From: an uncultured Eubacteriales bacterium
Lineage (GTDB): Bacteria; Bacillota; Clostridia; Christensenellales; Aristaeellaceae
Assembly (NCBI GenBank): GCA_902790525.1
Contig: CADASI010000063.1
Coordinates: 1 to 38,655, forward strand
DNA length: 38,655 bases
Direction of reading: 5' to 3'
A program made the position numbers and the translations under genes. Each line of letters begins with the position of its first letter. Position 1 is the stretch's first letter. Shown in pieces: positions 1-9,654 of this stretch. The notes below the pieces were generated by a model. That model had not been told where the DNA came from. It worked only from the letters and a program-made list of their open reading frames with translations, and made no database searches.

Positions 1-92
1 TCAGGGGCTCGAAGGGCGGGGAGTGAATGGAAGCCCAGTGGGCTTCCAGAGCCCGCCCTGACCGAGCCCGCAGGCGAGAATCGAGCCCCTGA
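1..92. repeat. 92-bp nested palindromic element
   Basis: A 12-bp terminal inverted repeat (TCAGGGGCTCGA at 1-12, TCGAGCCCCTGA at 81-92) encloses a second pair (AGGGCGGG 13-20 with CCCGCCCT 52-59). Inside that is a third hairpin (GGAAGCCC 29-36 with GGGCTTCC 40-47, loop AGT). All arms are perfect. The element has no convincing ORF and could fold as a structured RNA on either strand or be a dispersed palindromic repeat. There is no second copy in this window, and the true left boundary may lie outside it. Confidence 0.6.
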
Positions 93-102
93 TGGTGTAC
101 GC

Positions 103-145
103 AATGATAGCCCCCGAAAACGCAATGTTTTCGGGGGCTATCATT
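103..145 (-). terminator. hairpin downstream of NCS2 permease
   Basis: A perfect 19-bp stem (103-121 with 127-145) with a 5-nt loop lies 14 nt after the stop of the permease. The stem carries GGGGG/CCCCC and a T4 run. The U-tract after the stem on the minus strand is poor, so termination relies mainly on the very stable stem. It separates the permease from the 92-bp palindromic element. Confidence 0.65.
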
Positions 146-159
146 ATCTGCGTTCTTCT

Positions 160-1392
160 TTAAGCTACTACGCTCAGCAGGATCTTTATGATGAACAGCA
201 CGGCGACCACCAGTATGGCGGGCTGGAGGTCCTTGAAGCGGCGGGTGATGATCTTGGTGAACACGTAGAACAGCACGCCGAACATGATGCCGTCGGAGAT
301 GGAGGAAGCGCACACCATGATGATCATCGTCATGAACGCGGGGATGCTCTCGGCGTAGTCTTCATAGTCGATCTCGCGGATGGGGTTGATCATCATCAGC
401 CCCACGATCACCAGCGCCGGGGCGGTGGCCGCGCTGGGGATGGACCCGAACAGCGGCTCGAGGAACAGCGCCGCCAGGAACAGCACCGCGGTGGTCACGG
501 CGGTCAGGCCGGTGCGCCCGCCCTCCGCCACGCCCGAGGCGCTCTCGACGAAGGTGGTGATGGTGGAGGTGCCCAGCATCGCGCCGGCGGTGGTGCCCAC
601 GGCGTCCGCCAGCAGCGCCTGCTTGCAGTTGGGGATGCTGCCGTCCTCCTTGATGATGCCGGACTTGCCCGCGCAGGCGATCAGCGTGCCCACGGTGTCG
701 AACATGTCCACGAACAGGAAGGTGAACACCACCACGCAGAAGTCGAATATGGACCGTCCGCTGGAGAAGATCTCGCCGAAGGCGAAGTTGCAGAAGTACG
801 GGGTGGTGGGCAGGAAGGAGCCCCCGGCGTAGTGGGTCACGCCAAAGGGGATGCCCACGAGGGTCGTTATGACGATGCCGATGAGCAGCGCGCCGCGCAC
901 CTTGAAGATCAAAAGCGCACCGGTGATCAGTATGCCGATCATGGCCACGCCGGCGTCGGCGCGGAACCAGTAGGCGCTCAGCGCGGAGATGGTGCCCTCC
1001 GGGTCGGCGATGATGATGCCGGCATTCTTCAGACCGATGTAGGCGATGAACAGGCCGATGCCCGCGCCGATGGCCTTCTTGAGCCCCACCGGGATGCTGT
1101 TCACGATGGCCTCCCGGATGTTGCAGAAGGTGAGCAGTATGAAGATGATGCCCTCGACGAATATGGCCGACAGCGCCCACTGCCAGGAGTAGCCCATGCT
1201 CAGGCACACCGTATAGGCGAAGAAGGCGTTCAGGCCCATGCCCGCCGAGAGGCTGAAGGGCAGGTTGGCCACCAGGCCCATGACCAGCGTCGCGATGGCG
1301 GAGGCGATGGCCGTGGCGGCGAACACCTTGCCGAAGGCCATGCCCGAGGCGGACAGTATGCCGGGGTTGACGGCCAGTATGTAGGCCATCAT
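160..1392 (-). CDS. NCS2/AzgA-type purine permease, N-terminus interrupted by TAG
   Basis: This is a polytopic nucleobase:cation symporter of the AzgA/PbuG (guanine/hypoxanthine) branch, which imports purines across the cytoplasmic membrane. Family signatures are MAYILAVNPGILS near the start, NLPFSLSAGMGLNAFFAYTV, FVDMFDTVGTLIACAGKSG and the TSTITTFVESASGVAEGGRTGL stretch. The first usable ATG gives 410 residues. However, homologous sequence continues 27 codons upstream to an ATG at 1473-1471, which has an AAAGGA-like ribosome site (reading M-L-stop-R-F-F-H-L-K-E-R-G). Codon 3 of that natural start is TAG where the family usually has Glu. The protein is therefore either translated from an internal ATG with part of its first segment missing, inactive, or affected by a base error. 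It lies 136 nt downstream of the MATE gene on the same strand and is probably cotranscribed with it. The family assignment is firm; the exact base transported is not. Confidence 0.85.
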   Translation of the reverse strand: MMAYILAVNPGILSASGMAFGKVFAATAIASAIATLVMGLVANLPFSLSAGMGLNAFFAYTVCLSMGYSWQWALSAIFVEGIIFILLTFCNIREAIVNSIPVGLKKAIGAGIGLFIAYIGLKNAGIIIADPEGTISALSAYWFRADAGVAMIGILITGALLIFKVRGALLIGIVITTLVGIPFGVTHYAGGSFLPTTPYFCNFAFGEIFSSGRSIFDFCVVVFTFLFVDMFDTVGTLIACAGKSGIIKEDGSIPNCKQALLADAVGTTAGAMLGTSTITTFVESASGVAEGGRTGLTAVTTAVLFLAALFLEPLFGSIPSAATAPALVIVGLMMINPIREIDYEDYAESIPAFMTMIIMVCASSISDGIMFGVLFYVFTKIITRRFKDLQPAILVVAVLFIIKILLSVVA

Positions 1393-1464
1393 GGCGAAGG
1401 TGGTCAGTCCGGCGACCAGCTCGGTCTTGACGTCCGTGCCGCGCTCCTTGAGGTGAAAGAATCT

Positions 1465-1467
1465 CTA
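1465..1467 (-). other. in-frame amber codon near permease natural start
   Basis: The minus strand reads ATG TTG TAG AGA TTC TTT CAC CTC AAG from 1473 downwards. Translation after the TAG (RFFHLKERGTDVKTELVAGL) matches the expected N-terminus of AzgA/PbuG permeases and stays open into the annotated ORF. No ATG, GTG or TTG occurs between the TAG and the ATG at 1392. A single G-to-T change (GAG to TAG) would explain it. Confidence 0.75.
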
Positions 1468-1528
1468 CAACATGGTCAGCCCATCCTTTCTGCGTCGATG
1501 ATCGTATGGTTTTTAAAGCGTTATCCGC

Positions 1529-2887
1529 TTATGCGTTTCCTTCCTTCCACCTGCCGGACAGGTAGAACGCCCCGCCGATGATCAGCGGCATGAACCCGGC
1601 CAGGGCGTCGCCCATCCAGAAGCCGAAGCAGTCAAGCCGCATCGCAAAGCCCAGCAGCGCGGCCAGGCCGATGCGGGCGATGACGCCGTCGATGATGGCC
1701 ACGGCCAGGTTGAGCCCCGAGCGCCCGGAGCCGTTGATCAGCGAGAACGCGACGCTTCGCGTGGCGGCTCCGTAGAAGCCCAGTATGATGGGCACGGTGA
1801 GCACCGAGGCCACGGACAAAAGCGCCTGATCCGGCGTGAATATGCCGTACACCGCGTCCGGGCACACGAGCATGACGATGTGCAGTACGAAGCACAGCGC
1901 GATGCCCACCGCAAGCACCGTTGCGAGCGTGTGATTGACCCGGTCGTACTTGCGCGCGCCGAGGTTCTGGCCCACCATGGTGCTCCCGGCGGTGGTGAAG
2001 GACATGGTGATCACGTTGACCATGATGTTGACCTTGTTGTAGATGCCCGCCAGGGCCGAGTAGGTCACGTCGAACAGGTTGATCCACGCCATCAGTATGA
2101 TCTTGGAGAAGCTGACGGCGGCGGACTGTATCGCCATGGGGATGCCCAGGGCCAGCAGGCGCCTGAAGGCGGGGCCGTCGATGCGGAAGCTGGCGGGCTT
2201 GAAGTCAAAGCCGAAGCTGTCCCGGTGGCCGTAGAGGTAGACGATCGAGGCGACGAAGCTCACGCCCTGGCCGATGACGGTGGCCAGCGCCGCGCCGAAC
2301 ACCTCCATGCCCAGGTACTTCACGAACAGCACGTCCAGCACGGTGTTGAGCACCGCGGCCACGGCGATGAACACGAAAGGGCGCTTGCTGTCGCCCATGC
2401 CGCGCAGTATGGCGCTGACGATGTTGTAGCCGTAGATGAACACCAGCCCGCACACGCAGGTGACCATGTAGTCCATGGTGAACGCCTCCGCCGCCGCGGG
2501 GGTGTTGAGCCAGCGCAGCACCGAGTGGCGCAGGGCGTAGCAGACGACGGCGATCACCACCGAGACGCCCAGCAGGAAGGTGAACATGGTGCCGATGGTC
2601 TTTTTGATGTCGTCGTGGCGGTTTGCCCCGACGGCCCGCGCGATGATCACCTGCCCGGCGGAGGAGAAGCCCATGGCCACGAAGGTCAGAAGGTGCAGTA
2701 TGTCGCCGCCGATGGACACCGCCGACATGCCCGCCGGGCCGATGTAGTTGCCGACGACGATCATGTCCACGAGGTTGTAGATGGCCTGCAGCGCGTTGGA
2801 GACAAACAGCGGAAAGGCAAAGCGAAACAGCAGGGGAACGACGGGGCCGCGCGTCATATCGCGGATCATGGTTTTCTCATCGGTCAT
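1529..2887 (-). CDS. MATE family efflux transporter
   Basis: A 452-residue multidrug/toxic compound extrusion protein, an Na+ or H+ antiporter in the cytoplasmic membrane. The length is normal for the family and about 12 hydrophobic segments are visible. The N-terminal lobe begins TRGPVVPLLFRFAFPLFVSNALQAIYNLVD, the usual MATE opening with P and Q-x-x-Y-N-x-x-D. The second lobe repeats this pattern (LALGIPMAIQSAAVSFSKIILMAWIN), as expected of the internally duplicated fold. The ATG start is preceded by AAAGGGA. A sigma-A-type promoter lies about 40 nt upstream. The NCS2 permease follows on the same strand. The substrate cannot be predicted. Confidence 0.92.
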   Translation of the reverse strand: MTDEKTMIRDMTRGPVVPLLFRFAFPLFVSNALQAIYNLVDMIVVGNYIGPAGMSAVSIGGDILHLLTFVAMGFSSAGQVIIARAVGANRHDDIKKTIGTMFTFLLGVSVVIAVVCYALRHSVLRWLNTPAAAEAFTMDYMVTCVCGLVFIYGYNIVSAILRGMGDSKRPFVFIAVAAVLNTVLDVLFVKYLGMEVFGAALATVIGQGVSFVASIVYLYGHRDSFGFDFKPASFRIDGPAFRRLLALGIPMAIQSAAVSFSKIILMAWINLFDVTYSALAGIYNKVNIMVNVITMSFTTAGSTMVGQNLGARKYDRVNHTLATVLAVGIALCFVLHIVMLVCPDAVYGIFTPDQALLSVASVLTVPIILGFYGAATRSVAFSLINGSGRSGLNLAVAIIDGVIARIGLAALLGFAMRLDCFGFWMGDALAGFMPLIIGGAFYLSGRWKEGNA

Positions 2888-2923
2888 CGGCGCTCATCCC
2901 TTTCGCTGTGGTTTTCTGAATCT

Positions 2924-2952
2924 ATTTTACCACATACTGTCGCCGCGGGCAA
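2924..2952 (-). promoter_or_regulatory. promoter of MATE gene
   Basis: On the minus strand TTGCCC (2952-2947), a 17-nt spacer ending TGG, and TAAAAT (2929-2924). The extended -10 form TGGTAAAAT recurs at other promoters in the window. Confidence 0.65.
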
Positions 2953-2973
2953 CCGATAAATATGCTGAAATAT

Positions 2974-4797
2974 TCAATGGATCACGATCACCGCCTGCCC
3001 GCGCCCGCAGTGCTCGTACAGCCACTTGGCGTCCTCCACCGACAGGCGGACGCAGCCGTGGGAGGCCGGGTTTCCGAGGTTGCGCTGGGAACTCCGGCGC
3101 AGGGATTTCTCGTCCTTGCTGCCGTAGATGACTGAGTGGAACATGATGTCGTCCACGATCTTGTAGGAATACTGGGCCCAGCAGAAGAACTTCTTGAAGT
3201 AGTGCCAGCGGTTGACCGGGTGGCCCTCCAGGAAGATGCCGTGGGGCGTGGAGTCGTGCAGACCCGTGGAGCACTTGAACGTCTTGACGAGGTCGTAGTG
3301 ATTCTCCCCGCTGAGGGCCCAGACCTCCACCACCTGGCGGCTGAGGCTCACCTCGATGCGGAAGGGGAACTGCCTCGGTATGGCAGATGTCGAGAAGAGC
3401 ACGGAAGTGGTCGCGTGATCGACCTCGTCCGTCCGAGGCAGGCCGTTGGCCTTCTGGAAATCGTGCAGCGCGCTCAGCGTGTTGCCGCCGATCTTGCCGT
3501 CGATGCCGCTCTTGTCGAGGTAGAACAGCGTGTAAAGGCGGCTCTGCACGCGGGCGGCGTCTATGGTGGCGTCGGCGTCGAAGGCGCGGTACTCCAAAAG
3601 GCCGTTTTGCAGTGAGGCCACCGTCTCCCGGGTGAGATGATCGGGGCTGTCCTCCTCCTTCAGGTAGTCGGCGACGTGTGAAAGCGCCTTCTCCAGGGCG
3701 TCGTCGTACACGCCGTCGGGCAGCTCGGTGGTGTAGCCCGCGGCCACCAGCGCCGCCTCCACATCCCGGACGGCCAGCCCGGTGTCGCCCTTTGAAATGT
3801 CGTGGGCGGCGCAGTGGTCGGCCCGGGGTGCATCGGTTGAGAACAGCGCGTCGATGGTCTTTCGCCCGGCCACGCCGTTGGCCTCCACGCCCGCCTTCCA
3901 CTGGAACATGTAAAGCGCCTCCGCGGCGTAGTCGTCGAAGGTGTCGTCCGCGGCGGCGTCCATGTAGCCCAAATCGGCGAGGCGCTGCTCGACGCGCCCG
4001 ACCTCGCCGTCCGTCATGCCCTCGGACACATCCCTAAGATACGACGAATAAGCATCGCTGTACAGGCAGTAGAGCGTAAGGGGGGAGGCCACGCCGGTCT
4101 TTTCCACCGGGATGCCCTGGTCGATCAGGTGCTGCTGGAACGCCCTGACGGCGCTCGAGGTGGTCTTGCCGTACTCACCGTCGAGAGGCTCGGCCATGAA
4201 GCCGTAGCGCGCAAGGCTCCTCTGGAGCTGTTCGACTTCCTCGCCCTTGTCACCCGCGGACAGGCCCTCGGGCAGCTTCTCCACCCCCTCGGAGAACAGG
4301 CAGAGCACGGTCTCGCCGTTGGCCGTGCCGGTGACGGAGAGCCCGTTGACGCGCTGGAAGATCTTCATCGCGTTGGCGGATTTCACGCCCAGCTTGCCGT
4401 CCGCCGTGCCCTGCAGATAGCCCAGGTCGATCAGCCGCTGCTGTATGGCCTTGGGGCTTAAGTCCTGATCGGCGTACTTCGACAGCAGCGCCCGGGTGTC
4501 CTCATCGAGGTGGCCCGTCGCGGAAAGCCCGCTTGTGCGCTGAAAGTCGCGCAGGGCGGCCTCGGTGTGCTTGCCGAACCTGCCGTCCACGTCGTCCTTA
4601 TAGAAGCCCAGGTTCGCAAGGCTCCGCTGGGCCTCGCGAATGGCTTCCTCCGACATGGGCGTATCATCAGTGACGGTTTCTTCAGCGACGATGGGAGATT
4701 CCTCTTCGGCGTCGGGCGTCGCGATCTCCTCGGCCATGACGGGCAATATCGAAAGCGCGAGCAGCGCAATAAGTATAAGGAAAGTGCGTCTGGACAT
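2974..4797 (-). CDS. secreted L,D-transpeptidase with tandem peptidoglycan-binding repeats
   Basis: An exported cell-wall enzyme that makes 3-3 (L,D) cross-links in peptidoglycan. The 607-residue protein has a signal peptide (SRRTFLILIALLALSILPVMA, cut before EE). About six PG_binding_1-type repeats follow, each with the pattern (V/I)xxxQxxLxxLGYxxxxxDGxxGxxTxxAxxxFQ; the fifth is degenerate. A C-terminal YkuD domain (about 475-607) carries the catalytic motif SHGCVRLS with Cys582. The start is the ATG at 4797, which sits 5 nt after GTGGAGG. The GTG four codons upstream is part of that ribosome site. The gene is monocistronic, divergent from the histidine kinase. The repeat number is large for the family and could let the enzyme sit firmly on the wall. 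Confidence 0.92.
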   Translation of the reverse strand: MSRRTFLILIALLALSILPVMAEEIATPDAEEESPIVAEETVTDDTPMSEEAIREAQRSLANLGFYKDDVDGRFGKHTEAALRDFQRTSGLSATGHLDEDTRALLSKYADQDLSPKAIQQRLIDLGYLQGTADGKLGVKSANAMKIFQRVNGLSVTGTANGETVLCLFSEGVEKLPEGLSAGDKGEEVEQLQRSLARYGFMAEPLDGEYGKTTSSAVRAFQQHLIDQGIPVEKTGVASPLTLYCLYSDAYSSYLRDVSEGMTDGEVGRVEQRLADLGYMDAAADDTFDDYAAEALYMFQWKAGVEANGVAGRKTIDALFSTDAPRADHCAAHDISKGDTGLAVRDVEAALVAAGYTTELPDGVYDDALEKALSHVADYLKEEDSPDHLTRETVASLQNGLLEYRAFDADATIDAARVQSRLYTLFYLDKSGIDGKIGGNTLSALHDFQKANGLPRTDEVDHATTSVLFSTSAIPRQFPFRIEVSLSRQVVEVWALSGENHYDLVKTFKCSTGLHDSTPHGIFLEGHPVNRWHYFKKFFCWAQYSYKIVDDIMFHSVIYGSKDEKSLRRSSQRNLGNPASHGCVRLSVEDAKWLYEHCGRGQAVIVIH

Positions 4798-4826
4798 AGC
4801 GGCCTCCACGATGGTTTCTCATGAAG

Positions 4827-4835
4827 ATTATACCA
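4827..4835 (-). promoter_or_regulatory. extended -10 promoter of L,D-transpeptidase
   Basis: The minus strand reads TGGTATAAT at 4835-4827, a perfect -10 with the TGN extension. The only -35-like hexamer (TTCACA, 4858-4853) is 20 nt away, so recognition probably depends on the extended -10. Confidence 0.6.
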
Positions 4836-4934
4836 TCTATATCGCCGGAAGATGTGAACGGAATATGGCTTAATGGCATAGGGGGAATGAAAAAATAATG
4901 ACTCCATGCAGCGATACGCATACACAAAAACCAG

Positions 4935-4963
4935 TTGAAAACCGGGTTATTTTCTGGTAAAAT
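4935..4963 (+). promoter_or_regulatory. promoter of hybrid histidine kinase
   Basis: TTGAAA (4935-4940), a 17-nt spacer ending TGG, TAAAAT (4958-4963). The -35 box coincides with a TTG that is in frame with the kinase gene, which argues against translation starting there. Confidence 0.75.
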
Positions 4964-5003
4964 AGTGGCAACAATCACCCCGGGGTCGATGGAGGCGCAA
5001 AAC

Positions 5004-7442
<2,439 letters not shown>

Positions 7443-7458
7443 CCGGGCGACGATGCTA

Positions 7459-7554
7459 GAGTGTGTTTCTAAAATGCCTGAAGCGCATTTTCGGCGTCTT
7501 TGGCTGCATTTCTGCGTTGATTTCCCTTGACTTAGCCCCACTAAGCCTGCGGAA
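7459..7554 (+). repeat. MITE-like element, left half (copy 1)
   Basis: Starts with GAGTGTGTTTCTAAAATGCC after a TA (7457-7458) and matches the first ~95 bp of the full element at 17208-17367 nearly base for base. Similarity stops just after CTAAGCCTGCGGAA, so the right half is absent. It ends 12 nt before the first start codon of the following ORF. Confidence 0.8.
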
Positions 7555-7565
7555 GCGACGAGTTT

Positions 7566-8639
7566 TTGATCGAGAACAGGCTGCGGGAGGATCGGGCGCT
7601 TCACGGGCTCATGAAGGGCAGCCTGTTTGCGCTTGAACGCATGCTGCAGGCCTACGCGACGCGGTTTCCGTGCTTCACCGATCATTCGCTGCTGCACAGC
7701 ATGAACGTACGGCGCTACTGCAACGAGATCCTCGGCGTCGACGGCGTCAACGACATGAACGCGGGCGAGTGCTACGTGCTCGTCATGAGCTGCTACCTGC
7801 ACGACATCGGCATGGCCATCGGGGATCGGGACTACGCCGCGCTGGTCGATGACGTCGTGCCGCGGGACTGGTGGGACGCGCACCCCGACGCCGGGGAACC
7901 GGAGGCGATCCGCGCCTTTCACCACGAGTTCAGCGGGCGACTGATCAGGAAATACGCCGCGCTGTTTGAGATTCCGGACGCCTACGTGTTCCCGATGGTG
8001 CAGGTGTCCCGGGGACACCGAAAGACCGACCTCACGGACAGTGCGGAATACCCGGCGCTGATCCTGGTCCCGCGGCTCGGCGCGATGGGCGTGTGGCTGT
8101 CGCTGCCCATCGGCCTGATCATCACGCTGGGGGTGTCGGTGGTCCACGCTGTCATCCGCAACGGGCACTGGCCCCGGAGCCTGGAGGAGTGGCTTATGCT
8201 GCCCGCCGACTTCGGCACGAGCGAGCGCCTGGTGCTTACGCTTCGGAGCATGGAGGACGTCACCCGCACCTCCACGCGCGTGCAGGCGTTCTGCAGCGAC
8301 CACGGCATCGACCGAAAGACCGGCTTTCACGCCGGACTGTGCCTGGAGGAGATCGCCGGCAACATCGTCCGCCACGGCTTCAGCGCCGATAAAAGGCGGC
8401 ACGAGATCGAGGTGCGCGTGGTGCTCAAGAAGGCGGACGTCATGCTGCGCATCAAGGACGACTGTATCGCCTTCAACCCGCGGGAGTGGGTCGAGATGGC
8501 CGCGGGCAGCGACCCCCTCGCCAACGTCGGCATACGCCTGGTGTACCGGCTGGCCGAGGACGTGAGCTACCAGAACCTGCTGGGCTTGAACGTGCTGACG
8601 ATCAATATGAACGAAGCCCCCGTCGCCTCGGAGGGCTGA
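7566..8639 (+). CDS. chimeric ORF: HD domain fragment joined to MATE-HATPase C-terminus
   Basis: 357 residues from a TTG start with no clear ribosome site. Residues 1 to about 165 resemble an HD phosphohydrolase of the HD-CE type (FTDHSLLHSMNVRR, SCYLHDIGMAIGDRD, VSRGHRKTDLTDSAEYP) but stop in mid-domain. From about residue 170 the sequence switches to the last membrane segment of a MATE-like transporter (RLGAMGVWLSLPIGLIITLGVSVVHAVI). It then enters a serine-kinase-type HATPase domain (LCLEEIAGNIVRHGF, LRIKDDCIAFNP, NVGIRLVYRL). That MATE-tail plus HATPase arrangement is the C-terminus of a known family of MATE-ATPase fusions in Clostridia. The ORF therefore looks like two gene fragments fused by deletion, directly behind a truncated MITE. 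The reading frame is intact, so a functional product is possible but doubtful. Confidence 0.75.
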   Translation: MIENRLREDRALHGLMKGSLFALERMLQAYATRFPCFTDHSLLHSMNVRRYCNEILGVDGVNDMNAGECYVLVMSCYLHDIGMAIGDRDYAALVDDVVPRDWWDAHPDAGEPEAIRAFHHEFSGRLIRKYAALFEIPDAYVFPMVQVSRGHRKTDLTDSAEYPALILVPRLGAMGVWLSLPIGLIITLGVSVVHAVIRNGHWPRSLEEWLMLPADFGTSERLVLTLRSMEDVTRTSTRVQAFCSDHGIDRKTGFHAGLCLEEIAGNIVRHGFSADKRRHEIEVRVVLKKADVMLRIKDDCIAFNPREWVEMAAGSDPLANVGIRLVYRLAEDVSYQNLLGLNVLTINMNEAPVASEG

Positions 8640-8646
8640 CGGGGGC
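8616..8646. terminator. hairpin between convergent genes
   Basis: GCCCCCGTC (8616-8624) pairs perfectly with GACGGGGGC (8638-8646) around a 13-nt loop. It overlaps the end of the chimeric ORF and faces the end of the smr-like gene. No U-tract follows on either strand. Confidence 0.4.
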
Positions 8647-8651
8647 GCGCG

Positions 8652-8900
8652 TCAGTACAGCTCCCGAAGCACCAGCGACGTCATCCCCGGATTGTCGCCG
8701 GGCTCGACGCGCAGCACCTTCTTATGGCAGCGGTACTCGTCCCATATCATATCCCGCAGGCTGGTGCCACGGTTGAAGCCGTGCACCAGCCTGATTTGAT
8801 ACACCCCCGGCCCGGCGGCGGACAGCGCGCGGTTGATGATGCGCATGGCCTCCGCCTGGGTCTTTCCGTGCAGGTCGATGGTGACAAAGGGGTCGTTCAT
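8652..8900 (-). CDS. small Smr-domain protein
   Basis: 82 residues that are almost entirely a Smr domain, the fold found at the C-terminus of MutS2 and in free-standing RNA/DNA-acting proteins. Visible motifs are DLHG (9-12), the helix with EAMRIINRAL, and RLVHGFNRGTSLRDMIWDEY, a variant of the usual HGxGxG loop. The ATG start at 8900 overlaps the stop of the preceding HD gene (ATGA), so the two are translationally coupled. A longer in-frame start is possible upstream but would lie inside the HD gene. It is the last gene of the sugar operon. Its nucleic-acid role is family inference, and a role in sugar metabolism is not evident. Confidence 0.8.
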   Translation of the reverse strand: MNDPFVTIDLHGKTQAEAMRIINRALSAAGPGVYQIRLVHGFNRGTSLRDMIWDEYRCHKKVLRVEPGDNPGMTSLVLRELY

Positions 8901-9652
8901 TGTTCCCAAATCCTCTCTCTCATGTACGAAAACCACGCTTTTGTATCGGCGTTGTCGGACTGGAATGCAAGCATCTTCTCTGCATAGCCCTGCTCCCGCA
9001 CGATCTCCCGGCTGATGGGGTACACCAACTCAAACACCAGGCACAGGTGGGCGACCACGTAGTCCGCCGGGTGTTGCTTGAGCGACCTCAGCACGGCGGT
9101 GCGATTCCGGAAGCAGTCCTTCACGGCCTCGCTGACGGGGGAGGCGCGCAGCTGCTCCGTGGTGACGTTGTAGATGTCCTCCAGCGGCGTGTCGCAGTTG
9201 ACGCGGAGGATGTCGATCTTGTCCGCGTCCCGGAGGATGTGGCAGTACGCCGCTTCCGCCTCGCCGAGCCCTGCGTCGATGCGGTACCTGCTGTGGTTGC
9301 GTATGGCGGTTTCGAGGATACAAAGCTCTGCCGGGGGCAGGCCGTCCGGCGCGAAGCGTTCCATCAGCCCCTCTTTGAACAGCAGGTCCGCGCCGAGGGC
9401 GGCGTGGTCCACGGAGACGGCGTCCACAAAGGTGCCGTAGCGCCTGACCTGCTCGAAGCGGCCGATGTCGTGCAGCATGCCGCACAGCCAGGCCAGCTCG
9501 ACGTCCGCCGCGGTTACGTCCGCGGCGATGCGCTCGCACAGCGCGGCGACCCTTGTGGTGTGGTCGATCTTCAGCTTTATCTTCGGGTCCTGGGCGTTAT
9601 AGCCGGAGACGTAGTCCTCAAAGGCGGCGGTGACCGCGTTTCTGTTCAACAT
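8897..9652 (-). CDS. HD domain phosphohydrolase
   Basis: A cytosolic protein of 251 residues with an HD metal-dependent phosphohydrolase domain. The motif residues are His31 (KIDHTTRV), His61-Asp62 (GMLHDIGRFEQ), the downstream IRNHSRYRI, and DADKIDILR as the final metal ligand set. Three ATG codons in a row (9658, 9655, 9652) follow GAGGG. I chose the third because it has 7-nt spacing; the first overlaps the hexokinase stop. The gene is coupled to hexokinase upstream and to the Smr gene downstream by overlaps. The substrate is unknown; HD proteins of this size act on nucleotides or phosphorylated metabolites. The operon position suggests a house-cleaning role linked to sugar phosphorylation, which is inference. 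Confidence 0.85.
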   Translation of the reverse strand: MLNRNAVTAAFEDYVSGYNAQDPKIKLKIDHTTRVAALCERIAADVTAADVELAWLCGMLHDIGRFEQVRRYGTFVDAVSVDHAALGADLLFKEGLMERFAPDGLPPAELCILETAIRNHSRYRIDAGLGEAEAAYCHILRDADKIDILRVNCDTPLEDIYNVTTEQLRASPVSEAVKDCFRNRTAVLRSLKQHPADYVVAHLCLVFELVYPISREIVREQGYAEKMLAFQSDNADTKAWFSYMRERIWEQ

Positions 9653-9654
9653 CA

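Noticed and set aside
1474-1528. Purine riboswitch in front of the NCS2 permease
   Set aside because: Only 55 nt separate it from the MATE gene and no purine-aptamer core or expression platform is visible.
4935-4937. TTG as start of the histidine kinase
   Set aside because: It is the -35 box of a good promoter; the ATG at 5004 has GGAGG at ideal spacing.
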